A stretch of 47,893 bases of DNA from Streptomyces albus subsp. albus. GTDB lineage: Bacteria > Actinomycetota > Actinomycetes > Streptomycetales > Streptomycetaceae. Shown here one piece after another: positions 26,344-35,192 of this stretch (its first letter is position 1; each line of letters starts with the position of its first letter). A program made the translations under genes and the position numbers. The stretch is from positions 1-47,893 of the forward strand of contig NZ_JOID01000037.1 in NCBI RefSeq assembly GCF_000719865.1, read 5' to 3'. The notes under the pieces are model-generated. The model made no database searches, was not told where the DNA came from, and worked only from the letters and a program-made list of their open reading frames with translations.

Positions 26344-26720
26344 AGCACCCGAATACCCCCATAACCCCCACCCTCACGGCCCGGCCCGCGACGATCAACG
26401 GGCCAACCGCGACGGGATCCACACCCCGCCCTGCCGGGCCGAGTCCCCGCGGCCGGCGGGGCTCCACCGCCGCGCCCGGGACGGCACGGGGTACCGCCAG
26501 GCTGCGGCGACACCCGGGAGTGGCGGCCGCCGGGACACCACCCCCGTACGGCCGCGCCGCGATAGCGCCGCCCGGCCGCCGCCGCGCCGCCCGAGAGGCC
26601 ACCCACCCGCGGGAACACCAGGCACCCGCGCGCCGCCTCGGCCCCGCCCCGCCCGCGCCCGCCGGAGCGCCCGCACGCGGCGCCCTCCGCCCGGCCCCGG
26701 GAGCGGGCCACCCCCGCCGC
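26344..26720. other. Gap between HIT gene and glycosyltransferase
   Basis: 377 bp on the 3' side of the HIT gene and 5' side of the glycosyltransferase. C-rich on the plus strand; no gene recognised. A GGTGGGGGTTATGGGGGTA-like run on the minus strand immediately precedes the glycosyltransferase. Confidence 0.4.
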
Positions 26721-27155
26721 TCAGTCCGGTTCCGGTTCCGCCTCCGCTTCCAGTTCCGCCCGCAGCCGGGCGGCGATCCGGGCGGGCTCCTCCTCGTCGG
26801 GATAGCGGCCGCGGGGCCAGAAGAAGCCCCGCAGTCCGTCCTTGGGATGGCGCGGGACGACGTGCACGTGCAGATGCGGCACCGACTGGCTGACCCGGTT
26901 GTTCGCGGCCACGAACGACCCCGCCGCGCCGGTGCCGCGCTCCACCGCGCCGGTGATCCGCCGGACCCGGCGGAAGAACGGACCGGTCTCCTCCGGCGTG
27001 AGGTCCGTGAGGGTCCCGGCGTGCCGCCGCGGCACCACCAGCACATGGCCGGGGAACAGCGGCCGGCGGTCGAGGAAGGCCACCGCCACCGCGTCCTCGT
27101 GGACGCGGTGGCTCGGCAGCCGGTCCGCGACGATCAGGCAAAAGGTGCAATCCAT
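26721..27155 (-). CDS. HIT-family nucleotide-binding hydrolase
   Basis: 144 residues. N-terminal CTFC zinc-type pair, FPGHVLVVPRRHAGTLTDLT, and the histidine triad HLHVHVVPR (H94, H96, H98, with H96 the expected nucleophile). HIT proteins hydrolyse nucleoside phosphoramidates or dinucleoside polyphosphates. The ATG at 27155 starts right at MDCTFC. The C-terminus is a short Glu/Ala helix ending EAEAEPEPD. Divergent from gdhA. Confidence 0.92.
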   Translation of the reverse strand: MDCTFCLIVADRLPSHRVHEDAVAVAFLDRRPLFPGHVLVVPRRHAGTLTDLTPEETGPFFRRVRRITGAVERGTGAAGSFVAANNRVSQSVPHLHVHVVPRHPKDGLRGFFWPRGRYPDEEEPARIAARLRAELEAEAEPEPD

Positions 27156-27222
27156 GCCCGCAGTGAACACCGGCGGACGCCGTTCGGCAGCCCCTCCCTG
27201 GGAGCGCGCCGCCGGGACCGGC

Positions 27223-27254
27223 GATAATCGCACCAGCGGCCGCGCGCGGCCGCT
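27223..27254 (+). promoter_or_regulatory. gdhA promoter -10 and 20-bp palindrome
   Basis: GATAAT at 27223-27228 is a plausible -10. About 7 bp later, where transcription would start, lies the perfect palindrome AGCGGCCGCG/CGCGGCCGCT (27235-27254). It could be an operator covering the start site or a hairpin at the mRNA 5' end. No canonical -35 was found. Confidence 0.45.
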
Positions 27255-27358
27255 CATCACGGCGGTCCCGCAACCGCGACGCCTCAACGGCGAGGTACGC
27301 ACCCAGCGGAGACGGCATGACGCACGCGCATCGGCACCCGCACGCCGTACGCCCGTAG

Positions 27359-28756
<1,398 letters not shown>

Positions 28757-28771
28757 GGCGGGCGCCGGGAT

Positions 28772-28799
28772 CCCTCGCCGGTCCGGCCATCGGCGAGGG
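28772..28799 (+). terminator. Terminator of gdhA
   Basis: CCCTCGCCG pairs perfectly with CGGCGAGGG across a 10-nt loop, 15 bp after the gdhA stop. Confidence 0.7.
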
Positions 28800-28983
28800 G
28801 TGCCGGCGGTGCACGTACACGGCTCCCGGCCGGGGCCGCGGCGCCGCCCGGCCCTCGCCGGGAGCCGTCACCGGCCCGCGGCGCGAGGCCCTCGCGGGGG
28901 CCGGGCGGGCACCGGAACTCCCCGCCTCACGGGCTGCCGGACCGGCGCCGAACCGCTGGACAACGGCCCGTACAACCGCATAA

Positions 28984-29036
28984 CGGACGCCCGGCCGCCC
29001 TGCCCGTACCACCGGGACAGGGCGGCCGGGCGTCCG
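28984..29036. terminator. Very strong 19-bp hairpin
   Basis: CGGACGCCCGGCCGCCCTG (28984-29002) pairs without mismatch with its reverse complement at 29018-29036; the loop is 15 nt. The outer flanks (TAAC/GGTT) almost extend it. It lies 230 bp after gdhA, too far to be its first terminator, and about 130 bp before the methyltransferase. Confidence 0.65.
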
Positions 29037-29079
29037 GTTGTGGACCGCGGGGGCAACCCGGACCCCTTGTTCGGCCGTA

Positions 29080-29095
29080 CCGTGCACATGCACGG
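29080..29095. promoter_or_regulatory. Operator-like dyad before the methyltransferase
   Basis: CCGTGCA and TGCACGG flank CA, lying just upstream of a possible -10 (TACGCT, 29107). The position would suit a repressor or activator site. No regulator gene is nearby. Confidence 0.35.
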
Positions 29096-29165
29096 GGGTG
29101 GGCCGCTACGCTCAGCCACCAAGCATTAGGACAACCGTTCAACTACCCATGATGAAGCAGGTGTT

Positions 29166-29975
29166 ATGACGGATCAGAGTGCCGCTCCTGCGGGCATCGA
29201 CACCAGCGTCGCCCACTCCGCCCGGATGTACGACTACTGGCTGGGAGGCAGCAGCAACTTCGAGGCCGACCGGGAACTGGGCAAGGCGGTCGAGGCGGCC
29301 ATCCCGAGCATCCGGACCATGGCCCGGGAGAACCGCAGGTTTCTGGGCCGCGCCATCCGCGTGATGGCCGAGGAAGGGGGCGTCCGCCAGTTCCTCGACA
29401 TCGGGACCGGTGTACCGGCCGCCGGTGACACCCCTTCCGTCACGGAGATCGTCGCGCCCGACAGCCGCGTCGTCTGCGTCGACAACGACCCGATCGTGCA
29501 GGCCCACGCCAAGGCCCTCATGGAGAAGTCGCCCGGGGGGAGGACTCGTTACGTCCAGGCCGACCTGCGGAAGCCGGACGAGCTGCTGGCGCGGCCCGAG
29601 GTGGCCGGGCATCTGGACTTCGAACGGCCGGTCGGGCTGCTGCTGGTGGCGGTGCTGATGCTGCTCAAGGACCAGGACCGCCCCTGGGCCACGGTCGCCG
29701 CCCTGCTCGACGCCATGCCGCCGGGCAGCCATGTCGCCATCACCCACCCCACGCCGGACTTCAACCCGGAGGCGATGTCCGACGTCGTCGAGGCCGCCAC
29801 CCGAGGCCATATGACGCTGGTGCCGCGCACCCGGGCGCAGATCTCGGAGTTCTTCGGCGACTGGGAGCTGCTGGAGCCGGGCCTGGTGCCGGTCATGGGA
29901 TGGCGCCCGGAGGAGGCCCCGGCCGACCCGAGGGCGGCGTACTACTGGAGCGGTGTCGCCCGGAAGAAGGGCTGA
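29166..29975 (+). CDS. DUF574-family SAM-dependent methyltransferase
   Basis: 269 residues. The start (IDTSVAHSARMYDYWLGGSS) and the NF.ADRELG stretch are the hallmark of this actinobacterial family; FLDIGTGVPAAGDTPSV is the SAM-binding loop and VVCVDNDPIVQAHAKAL the acidic strand. The family is greatly expanded in Streptomyces; some members are linked to developmental regulator BldD targets, others are uncharacterised. ATG at 29166, preceded by a weak GAAG purine run. Substrate unknown. Confidence 0.93.
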   Translation: MTDQSAAPAGIDTSVAHSARMYDYWLGGSSNFEADRELGKAVEAAIPSIRTMARENRRFLGRAIRVMAEEGGVRQFLDIGTGVPAAGDTPSVTEIVAPDSRVVCVDNDPIVQAHAKALMEKSPGGRTRYVQADLRKPDELLARPEVAGHLDFERPVGLLLVAVLMLLKDQDRPWATVAALLDAMPPGSHVAITHPTPDFNPEAMSDVVEAATRGHMTLVPRTRAQISEFFGDWELLEPGLVPVMGWRPEEAPADPRAAYYWSGVARKKG

Positions 29976-30235
29976 GGGGCGGAAGAGTCCGGCCAGGTCC
30001 GGGGAGTACGGCAGCGGGGATGCCGGGGAGGCGCGGCGGAGCCCGCCGGGCGCCGGGGGACGGGCGGTGCCGGGGGAACGGGCGGGCGCCGGGGGACGGG
30101 CGGGTGCCGCCGGTCCGGCCGGCGCTCCGCCCGGGTGACGGCCCTCCCTCTCCCCCGCCGGCCTGCCTCCCCGTGCCGCCCTCCCCGGGGGACCGGACCG
30201 CACACCGGCGCCCCGTGCGTGGCAGGCTTGCGGCC

Positions 30236-30961
30236 ATGAGCCCATCGGAGCTGCGCGTACGGTTCGACGCCGGCCTGCGGATGCTGATGACCTCGCGCCG
30301 CAGGGGCGCGGAGGTACGGGTCGCGCACGACGGCACGTCCTCCCTGGGGCATGTGGTGGAGTCGCTCGGGGTCCCGCTGCCCGAGGTCGGCGGACTGACC
30401 GCCGGCGGGCGGCCGGTGGAGCCGTCCCACCGGCCGCTCGCGGGCGAGGTGGTGGAGGTCCACGAGGTGCGGCGCCCCCAGCCGCTGCCGGACGGGGAGC
30501 CTCCCCGTTTCCTCCTGGACGTCCATCTCGGCGCGCTGGCCCGGCGTCTCCGGCTCGTCGGCGCGGACGCCGCCTACCGCAACGATCTCGACGACCCGGC
30601 GCTGGTGGAACGGGCCAACGCCCAGCGGCGGGTGCTGCTCACCCGGGACCGGGGCCTGCTCCGCCGCCGGGCCCTGTGGTGCGGGGCCTTCGTCCGCGGC
30701 TCCCGCCCGGATGAGCAGCTCACCGATGTGCTCGACCGGTTCGCGCCGCCGCTGGCGCCCTGGACCCGCTGCACCGCGTGCAACGGGATGCTCGCGCCGG
30801 TCACCAAAGAGGAGATCGAGCATCTGCTCGACCCGGGCACCCGGCGCACCCAGGAGCGGTTCACCCGCTGCCGCGACTGCGGCCGGGTCTACTGGCCCGG
30901 GGCGCACCACCGGCGGCTCGAAGAGGTGGTGGCGGCCGCGGCCCGTACGGTCGCCCGGTAG
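30236..30961 (+). CDS. Ubiquitin-like / Mut7-C RNase-type protein
   Basis: 241 residues in two domains. Residues about 5-85 resemble a ubiquitin/ThiS-like fold (LRVRFDAGLRML; LGHVVESLGVPLPEVGGLTA; LAGEVVEVHEV). Residues about 90-235 are a Mut7-C domain: FLLDVHLGALARRLRLVGAD with the PIN-like acidic residues, RVLLTRDRGLLRRR, and a zinc ribbon with paired cysteines (RCTACNG ... RCRDCGR). The family is thought to act on RNA, perhaps tRNA-related; direct function is unproven. ATG at 30236, just before conserved sequence; no strong ribosome binding site. Confidence 0.9.
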   Translation: MSPSELRVRFDAGLRMLMTSRRRGAEVRVAHDGTSSLGHVVESLGVPLPEVGGLTAGGRPVEPSHRPLAGEVVEVHEVRRPQPLPDGEPPRFLLDVHLGALARRLRLVGADAAYRNDLDDPALVERANAQRRVLLTRDRGLLRRRALWCGAFVRGSRPDEQLTDVLDRFAPPLAPWTRCTACNGMLAPVTKEEIEHLLDPGTRRTQERFTRCRDCGRVYWPGAHHRRLEEVVAAAARTVAR

Positions 30962-30984
30962 CGGTTCCGGGCGCCCGGAACCGC
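30961..30984. terminator. Perfect 24-bp palindrome between convergent genes
   Basis: GCGGTTCCGGGC/GCCCGGAACCGC is fully self-complementary and uses the last base of the Mut7-C gene's TAG stop. It lies in the 49-bp gap to the convergent DUF2804 gene, so it is a natural bidirectional terminator. Confidence 0.75.
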
Positions 30985-31010
30985 GCGGCCGGTCCCCGGC
31001 GGGCCGCCGT

Positions 31011-32123
31011 TCACCACCGCATCCGGACCTGTTCCGCCCAGCCGAGGAGCCCTTCGACCCGGATCCGGTTCCCGCCGTCGGCCCGGACGGTGCCCGTGTA
31101 GTGGCCGAAGGACTGGTGGGTGTCGTTGAGGATCACCCCGGTGTTCGTCCGGTCCTCCCGGACGTGGAACGGGGTGAAGCTGAGGTCGACGGCGTCCGAA
31201 CCGGGGGTGCGGATGGTCCACGGCTCCCCGAAGTCGTCGTAGTGCCACTCCAGTTCCTCACCGATCTTGGTGAGTCTGCCGTCGACGCAGAGGGCGTTCT
31301 CCGTCATGCCCGTGCCGGCGGTCCACCGGCCGCCGAACTGCAGGCCGACCACCCTGCCGTCGGTGGTGCCCGAGGCCGCGCCCCAGTTCCACCGGGTGTC
31401 GTAGGGCCAGCGGCCCCGGCCGTGGTCGAGTACGCCCCAGCCGCCGTGGAAGTCGTACGCGGTGCCGCCGATCCGCACGGTGCCCTCGGCCGGGCGCGCG
31501 GTGTGCTTGGAGGTGTACTGGAAGCGGCGGTCGCTCCAGGGGATGACGACGCCCAGGGTCTCGTGGCCGGGTGGCATGGCCACGAACAGGTCCCCGTCGA
31601 GCGGCCCTTCGGCGGTCGCGCAGCGGAAGCGCAGCCGGGTGCCGTCCCGCTCCTGGCGCATCCCGATCCGTACCGGCCCGGAGGCGGACACCTCGCCCCG
31701 GCCGGCCCCGCCGTTCCCGCCGTCCAGGCCCGCCGGCAGGCGGATGCCGTGGGCGAGGGGCCGCAGGGCGGTCCGGGAGAGCTCCCGCCGCACGGTACCG
31801 AGGCCGCCGGCGCCCGCCCGGCCGCCGCCGCTCCCGCCGCCTCCCGGTCCGGGACTGTCACCGTCCCTGCCGTTCCCCCTCCCGTATTCCAGGAAGTAGA
31901 CGGAGGCGAGGCCGAGATAGTCGATGTCGGCGACGGTGACGGCGACCAGGTGCGTGGGGGTGGTGACGCACCAGTACTCCCAGCGCTTGGTGCGCCCCCA
32001 GCCCCGCAGGTCGCACCGGTGGAGCGGGGTCCGCGACCAGCCGACCGCGGCCCTGTCGAGCCGGCGGCCGCCGGGGGTGCAGAGGTCGACGGGCCGGGTG
32101 ATCTCTCGTTCGTGGGTCGGCAT
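31011..32123 (-). CDS. DUF2804 domain protein
   Basis: 370 residues. Family blocks: REITRPVDLCTPGGRRLD near the start, RTKRWEYWCVTTPTHLVAV, HGGWGVLDHGRGRWPYDTRW, NWGAASG, and GQFGGRWT-like LQFGGRWTAGTGMTENAL. A Gly/Asp/Ser insert sits at about 83-108. DUF2804 proteins are predicted to have a lipocalin-like beta fold; the function is unknown. ATG at 32123. Confidence 0.9.
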   Translation of the reverse strand: MPTHEREITRPVDLCTPGGRRLDRAAVGWSRTPLHRCDLRGWGRTKRWEYWCVTTPTHLVAVTVADIDYLGLASVYFLEYGRGNGRDGDSPGPGGGGSGGGRAGAGGLGTVRRELSRTALRPLAHGIRLPAGLDGGNGGAGRGEVSASGPVRIGMRQERDGTRLRFRCATAEGPLDGDLFVAMPPGHETLGVVIPWSDRRFQYTSKHTARPAEGTVRIGGTAYDFHGGWGVLDHGRGRWPYDTRWNWGAASGTTDGRVVGLQFGGRWTAGTGMTENALCVDGRLTKIGEELEWHYDDFGEPWTIRTPGSDAVDLSFTPFHVREDRTNTGVILNDTHQSFGHYTGTVRADGGNRIRVEGLLGWAEQVRMRW

Positions 32124-32329
32124 GCGAGGAGCCTACGGACCCGGGACGCCCCGTAGGCATGATCCCCCCTTCCGGGGACACTGGGAGCGCACCCAACTCC
32201 CGTGCACCGTGGTGCCGTTGTGCGGGATAACAGCCCACACCACCACAGAGCGCCGCCCGGCACCGCACAGCACCACGCGTCAGCCCAGTGCTCCCCCGCA
32301 CCGCTCCGGTCACCGTCCGAGGAGGTCCC
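32124..32329. other. Divergent gap upstream of DUF2804 and the SGNH hydrolase
   Basis: About 200 bp, somewhat less GC-rich (GGGATAACAGCCCACACCACC around 32222). It should hold both promoters, but no consensus pair is clear. Confidence 0.35.
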
Positions 32330-32617
32330 GTGCCCGTACGCGTCCGCTCCCTCGGCGCGCACGCGCCGCGGACACCGCCCGCCGACGGCCGCCGCCACCC
32401 CTGCCCCCGGTCCCCCGGCGGGGAGCGGTGGACGGCCGCCGCCCGCGGCCCGCGCCGGGTGCGGCGGCGGGCGGAGCGGATCCGGCGTGCCCGGGCAGGT
32501 GCTCCGGACCGGCCCGCCGGCTCCGGCCGGCGCTCTGTGCGCACCCCGCCCTCCGGCCCCGGCCGGGCGGCGGTTCACCCGCCCATGCACATCAGTACCG
32601 GAAGGCACGCTTCATGA
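32330..32617 (+). CDS. Possible 95-residue Arg-rich leader ORF coupled to the SGNH hydrolase
   Basis: GTG at 32330 lies 5 nt after the textbook Shine-Dalgarno GAGGAGG, and the stop TGA (32615-32617) overlaps the ATG of the secreted hydrolase (ATGA). Third-position GC is high. The product (VPVRVRSLGAHAPRTPP..., ending HISTGRHAS) is Arg/Pro/Ala-rich, with no recognised domain, and could be out-of-frame noise. If translated, it would couple ribosomes into the hydrolase gene. The alternative is a long untranslated leader. Confidence 0.3.
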   Translation: MPVRVRSLGAHAPRTPPADGRRHPCPRSPGGERWTAAARGPRRVRRRAERIRRARAGAPDRPAGSGRRSVRTPPSGPGRAAVHPPMHISTGRHAS

Positions 32618-33999
32618 AGAGATGGACGTCCGTCCTCAATATGGTCGTCGCGGGAGCGCTCGCGGCGACCGCCGCCGTGACCTCGCCCGACGTGACCGGG
32701 ACGACCGGGATACGGCAGGCAGCGACGGCGAACGGCGACGGTTCCGCGCCCGCCGTCGCGCAGGTGTCGGAGGAGACGCGGAACCACCGGCCCGGGAAGC
32801 CGCGGAAGCCGCGGGCCGACACCCGCTGGGTCAACTCCTGGACCTCCATGCCGCAGTTGACCGAGCCGCACAACATGCCGCCCGCGCCGTTCACCCGGGA
32901 CGGTCTCGTCCTGGCCGACAGCACCCTGCGGCAGACCATCCACACCACCATCGGGGGCGAGCGCCTGCGGCTGCGGTTCTCCAACGCCTTCGGCGGCACG
33001 GTCCTCCCCATCACCTCGGTCGAGGTGGCGCTCCCGCAGGGCGGGAAGGCCGGCGCCCCGGCGATCCGCCCGGGCAGCTCGCGGCCGGTCACCTTCCACG
33101 GGAAGCCCTCGGTGAGCATCCCGGTCGGCGCCCAGATGGTGTCGGACCCCCTGGACTTCACGGTGGCGCCCGGCTCCGAACTGACGGTGACGCTGTACCT
33201 GAAGGACGGGCAGGCGTCCAACAACATCACCTCGCACCCCGGTTCGCGGACCACCTCCCATCTGCTCGCCGGTGACCACACCGGGGCCGCGGACCTGCCC
33301 GGGGCGACCCCCACCGACCACTGGTACTTCCTGAGCGGCCTGGAGGTGACGGCCCGTGACACCGCGTCGGCGGTGGCCGTGCTGGGTGACTCGCTGACCG
33401 ACGGCCGCGGCTCCACGACCAACGGGAACGACCGCTGGCCCGACCTGCTGGCCGAACGGCTGCGCGCCGGGAAGGCCACGTCCGATGTCGCCGTCCTGAA
33501 CCAGGCCGCCGGCGGCAACCGCGTGCTGCAGGACGGACTGGGCCCCAACGTCCTGGCCCGGATGGACCGGGACGTGCTGGCGCAGAGCGGCGTCGCCTGG
33601 CTGATCGTGCTGGAGGGCATCAACGACATCGGCACGGCGGAGGCCGCCCCGGCCGCCCAGCGCGCCGTGGTGGACCAGCTCATCGCTGCGTACGACCAGA
33701 TCGTCACCCGCGCCCACGCGCAGGACATCCGGGTGTACGGCGCGACGATGCCGCCCTTCGGCGGCAACGAGATGTACGACGACCCGGCCGGCGAACGGGA
33801 GAAGTCCCGGCAGGCCGTCAACGAGTGGATCCGGAAGAGCGGCGCCTTCGACAGCGTGATCGACTTCGACGCGGCGACCCGCGACCCGGCGCAGCCGGAG
33901 CGGCTGCTGGAGAAGTACGACACCGGGGACCATCTGCACCTGAACCCGGCGGGCTACCGGGCCATGGCGGACGCCGTCCCGGCCCGGCTCTTCCGCTAG
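32614..33999 (+). CDS. Secreted SGNH/GDSL-family lipase/esterase
   Basis: 461 residues. A signal peptide (MKRWTSVLNMVVAGALAATAA) is followed by a linker with KPRKPRADTRW, then a beta-sandwich-like domain (WVNSWTSMPQLTEPH...) and the SGNH domain: block I GDSLTDG with S260, block III GGNR, block III/IV EGINDIG, and block V D439-HL-H442 (DHLHLNPAGY). This two-part layout is common in Streptomyces exported esterases. ATG 32614 follows GGAAGG at 8 nt. Probably acts on ester-linked lipid or acetyl groups outside the cell. Confidence 0.92.
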   Translation: MKRWTSVLNMVVAGALAATAAVTSPDVTGTTGIRQAATANGDGSAPAVAQVSEETRNHRPGKPRKPRADTRWVNSWTSMPQLTEPHNMPPAPFTRDGLVLADSTLRQTIHTTIGGERLRLRFSNAFGGTVLPITSVEVALPQGGKAGAPAIRPGSSRPVTFHGKPSVSIPVGAQMVSDPLDFTVAPGSELTVTLYLKDGQASNNITSHPGSRTTSHLLAGDHTGAADLPGATPTDHWYFLSGLEVTARDTASAVAVLGDSLTDGRGSTTNGNDRWPDLLAERLRAGKATSDVAVLNQAAGGNRVLQDGLGPNVLARMDRDVLAQSGVAWLIVLEGINDIGTAEAAPAAQRAVVDQLIAAYDQIVTRAHAQDIRVYGATMPPFGGNEMYDDPAGEREKSRQAVNEWIRKSGAFDSVIDFDAATRDPAQPERLLEKYDTGDHLHLNPAGYRAMADAVPARLFR

Positions 34000-34430
34000 C
34001 GGCCGCTCAGGCCAGGCCCCGGCGCGATACGCCGCGCCGGGGCGGCACGGAGCCGGACTCCGCGGGCGGGGCGGCGCGCAACGCCGCCGTCCCCCCCGCG
34101 GGGGGGATCAGCCCGTGCCGCCCACGGACGCCTGTCCGCGGCGTCCCCACACCTTCGCGTACCACCAGCGGAGATCGGTAACCGCTCAGCGGTACGTTTC
34201 CGCCGTTACGGACTGGCCTGATCCGGCAGCCGGCCCTCCCGTGTCCAGTGGGGACAGCGCTGTCATCTCCGGCGCGCCACCGGCCCCCGCCACCACTTCC
34301 GGCCAGCACTCCCCCGCACACCCGTGCCGAAAAGTGCCGGGTTGATGTGCATTCGGCCCGGGTTCCCGACAGACTCCGGAAGCGTCGAAACACGACACAA
34401 CACGGCACAACAAGCGGAAGGAAACACATC
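34000..34430. promoter_or_regulatory. Region upstream of the subtilisin inhibitor gene
   Basis: 430 bp. The left part holds the SGNH terminator and the symmetric CCCCCCCG/CGGGGGGG run (34091-34106). Further right is the perfect 12-bp palindrome GACAGCGCTGTC (34253-34264), a possible operator. The gene's ribosome binding site GGAAGGAAA lies near 34416-34424. GC falls slightly towards the gene. No other gene seen. Confidence 0.5.
34016..34043 (+). terminator. Terminator of the SGNH hydrolase
   Basis: GCCCCGGCGCG pairs perfectly with CGCGCCGGGGC across a 6-nt loop, 17 bp after the stop. Confidence 0.7.
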
Positions 34431-34859
34431 ATGAGGAACCGCGTGAAAGCGGCGTTAACCGGAACCCTGGTGCTGGCGGCCGCGGCCCTCGGCCCGCTGG
34501 GCGGCACCGCGCACGCCGGAGAGTCCTCGCTCTACGCTCCCTCGGACCTCGTCCTCACCCTCGCGCACGGAGAGGACGCCTCCTCCGTCGCCCCGGAACG
34601 CGCGGTGACCCTCTCCTGTGAGCCGCAGGCCAGGGGCACGCATCCCTCCCCGCAGGAAGCCTGCGTGCTCCTCGGGGCAGCCGGGGGAGATGTGGACGCG
34701 ATCGCGCCGCCGGCCGAACCCGAACTGTGCACGTACCAGTACGACCCGGTCGTCGTGACCGTGCGGGGCGTCTGGCAGGGCCAGCGCATCGACGAGGAGC
34801 GCACCTTCGGCAACGAGTGCGTGATGCGGGCCGAGACCGGAGCCGTCTTCGACTTCTGA
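34431..34859 (+). CDS. ssi: Streptomyces subtilisin inhibitor (SSI) family protease inhibitor
   Basis: 142 residues with a 29-residue signal peptide ending AHA. The mature part follows SSI closely: SLYAPSDLVLTLAHGE, SVAPERAVTLSCEP, GTHPSPQEAC, GVWQGQRIDEERTFGNEC and the closing AVFDF. The four cysteines (C63, C78, C100, C130) match the two SSI disulfides. In the reactive loop C100-T-Y-Q-Y-D-P, aligned with CPM-VYDP of SSI, P1 is Tyr102, favouring subtilisin/chymotrypsin-like targets over trypsin. SSI is a secreted homodimer. GGAAGGA precedes the ATG at good spacing. A large S8 protease is encoded 9 kb away. Confidence 0.97.
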   Translation: MRNRVKAALTGTLVLAAAALGPLGGTAHAGESSLYAPSDLVLTLAHGEDASSVAPERAVTLSCEPQARGTHPSPQEACVLLGAAGGDVDAIAPPAEPELCTYQYDPVVVTVRGVWQGQRIDEERTFGNECVMRAETGAVFDF

Positions 34860-35192
34860 GCCCGCTCCCCCTGACCGTCCCTTGACCGCCCCCGGACTCC
34901 GACGGCGTCCGGCGGGCAGCACCCGGGGGCACGCCCCCGGCCCACCGCGCGCCGCATGGCTCCGGCCGTGCGGCGCGTCACGGCATGACGGGGCGGCGTG
35001 ACGGGGCGGCGTGGCGGCAGGGCGTGGCGGGAGGACGGTGCCACCCTGCCGCCAACTCCCGTGCGCGGCACGGAAACCGGGGTCCGGACAGGTGTACTTC
35101 CGCGGAAGGGCGGAACGGGCGAGGATGCTCCCCGGCGCACGCACCAGGCACATCCTTCACCCCCACGCCCGCACCGACGAGGAGCCTGTTCC
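34860..35192. other. Gap between SSI and the Cip1-like gene
   Basis: 333 bp with two consecutive hairpins, CCGGGGG/CCCCCGG (34923-34940) and CGCGCCGCA/TGCGGCGCG (34948-34977), the likely SSI terminators. Then come repeats of GTGACGGGGCGGC (34980-35035). The ribosome binding site GAGGAG lies before 35193. Confidence 0.6.
34923..34977 (+). terminator. Tandem terminator hairpins after SSI
   Basis: Two perfect stems (7 bp at 34923-34940; 9 bp with a 12-nt loop at 34948-34977) start 64 bp after the SSI stop. Confidence 0.6.

Larger units (their letters stand above)
28757..29165. other. Gap between gdhA and the DUF574 methyltransferase
   Basis: About 410 bp with two strong hairpins (separate entries), an operator-like dyad CCGTGCA-CA-TGCACGG (29080-29095) and a possible -10 TACGCT (29107-29112) ahead of the methyltransferase. 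No gene seen. Confidence 0.55.
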
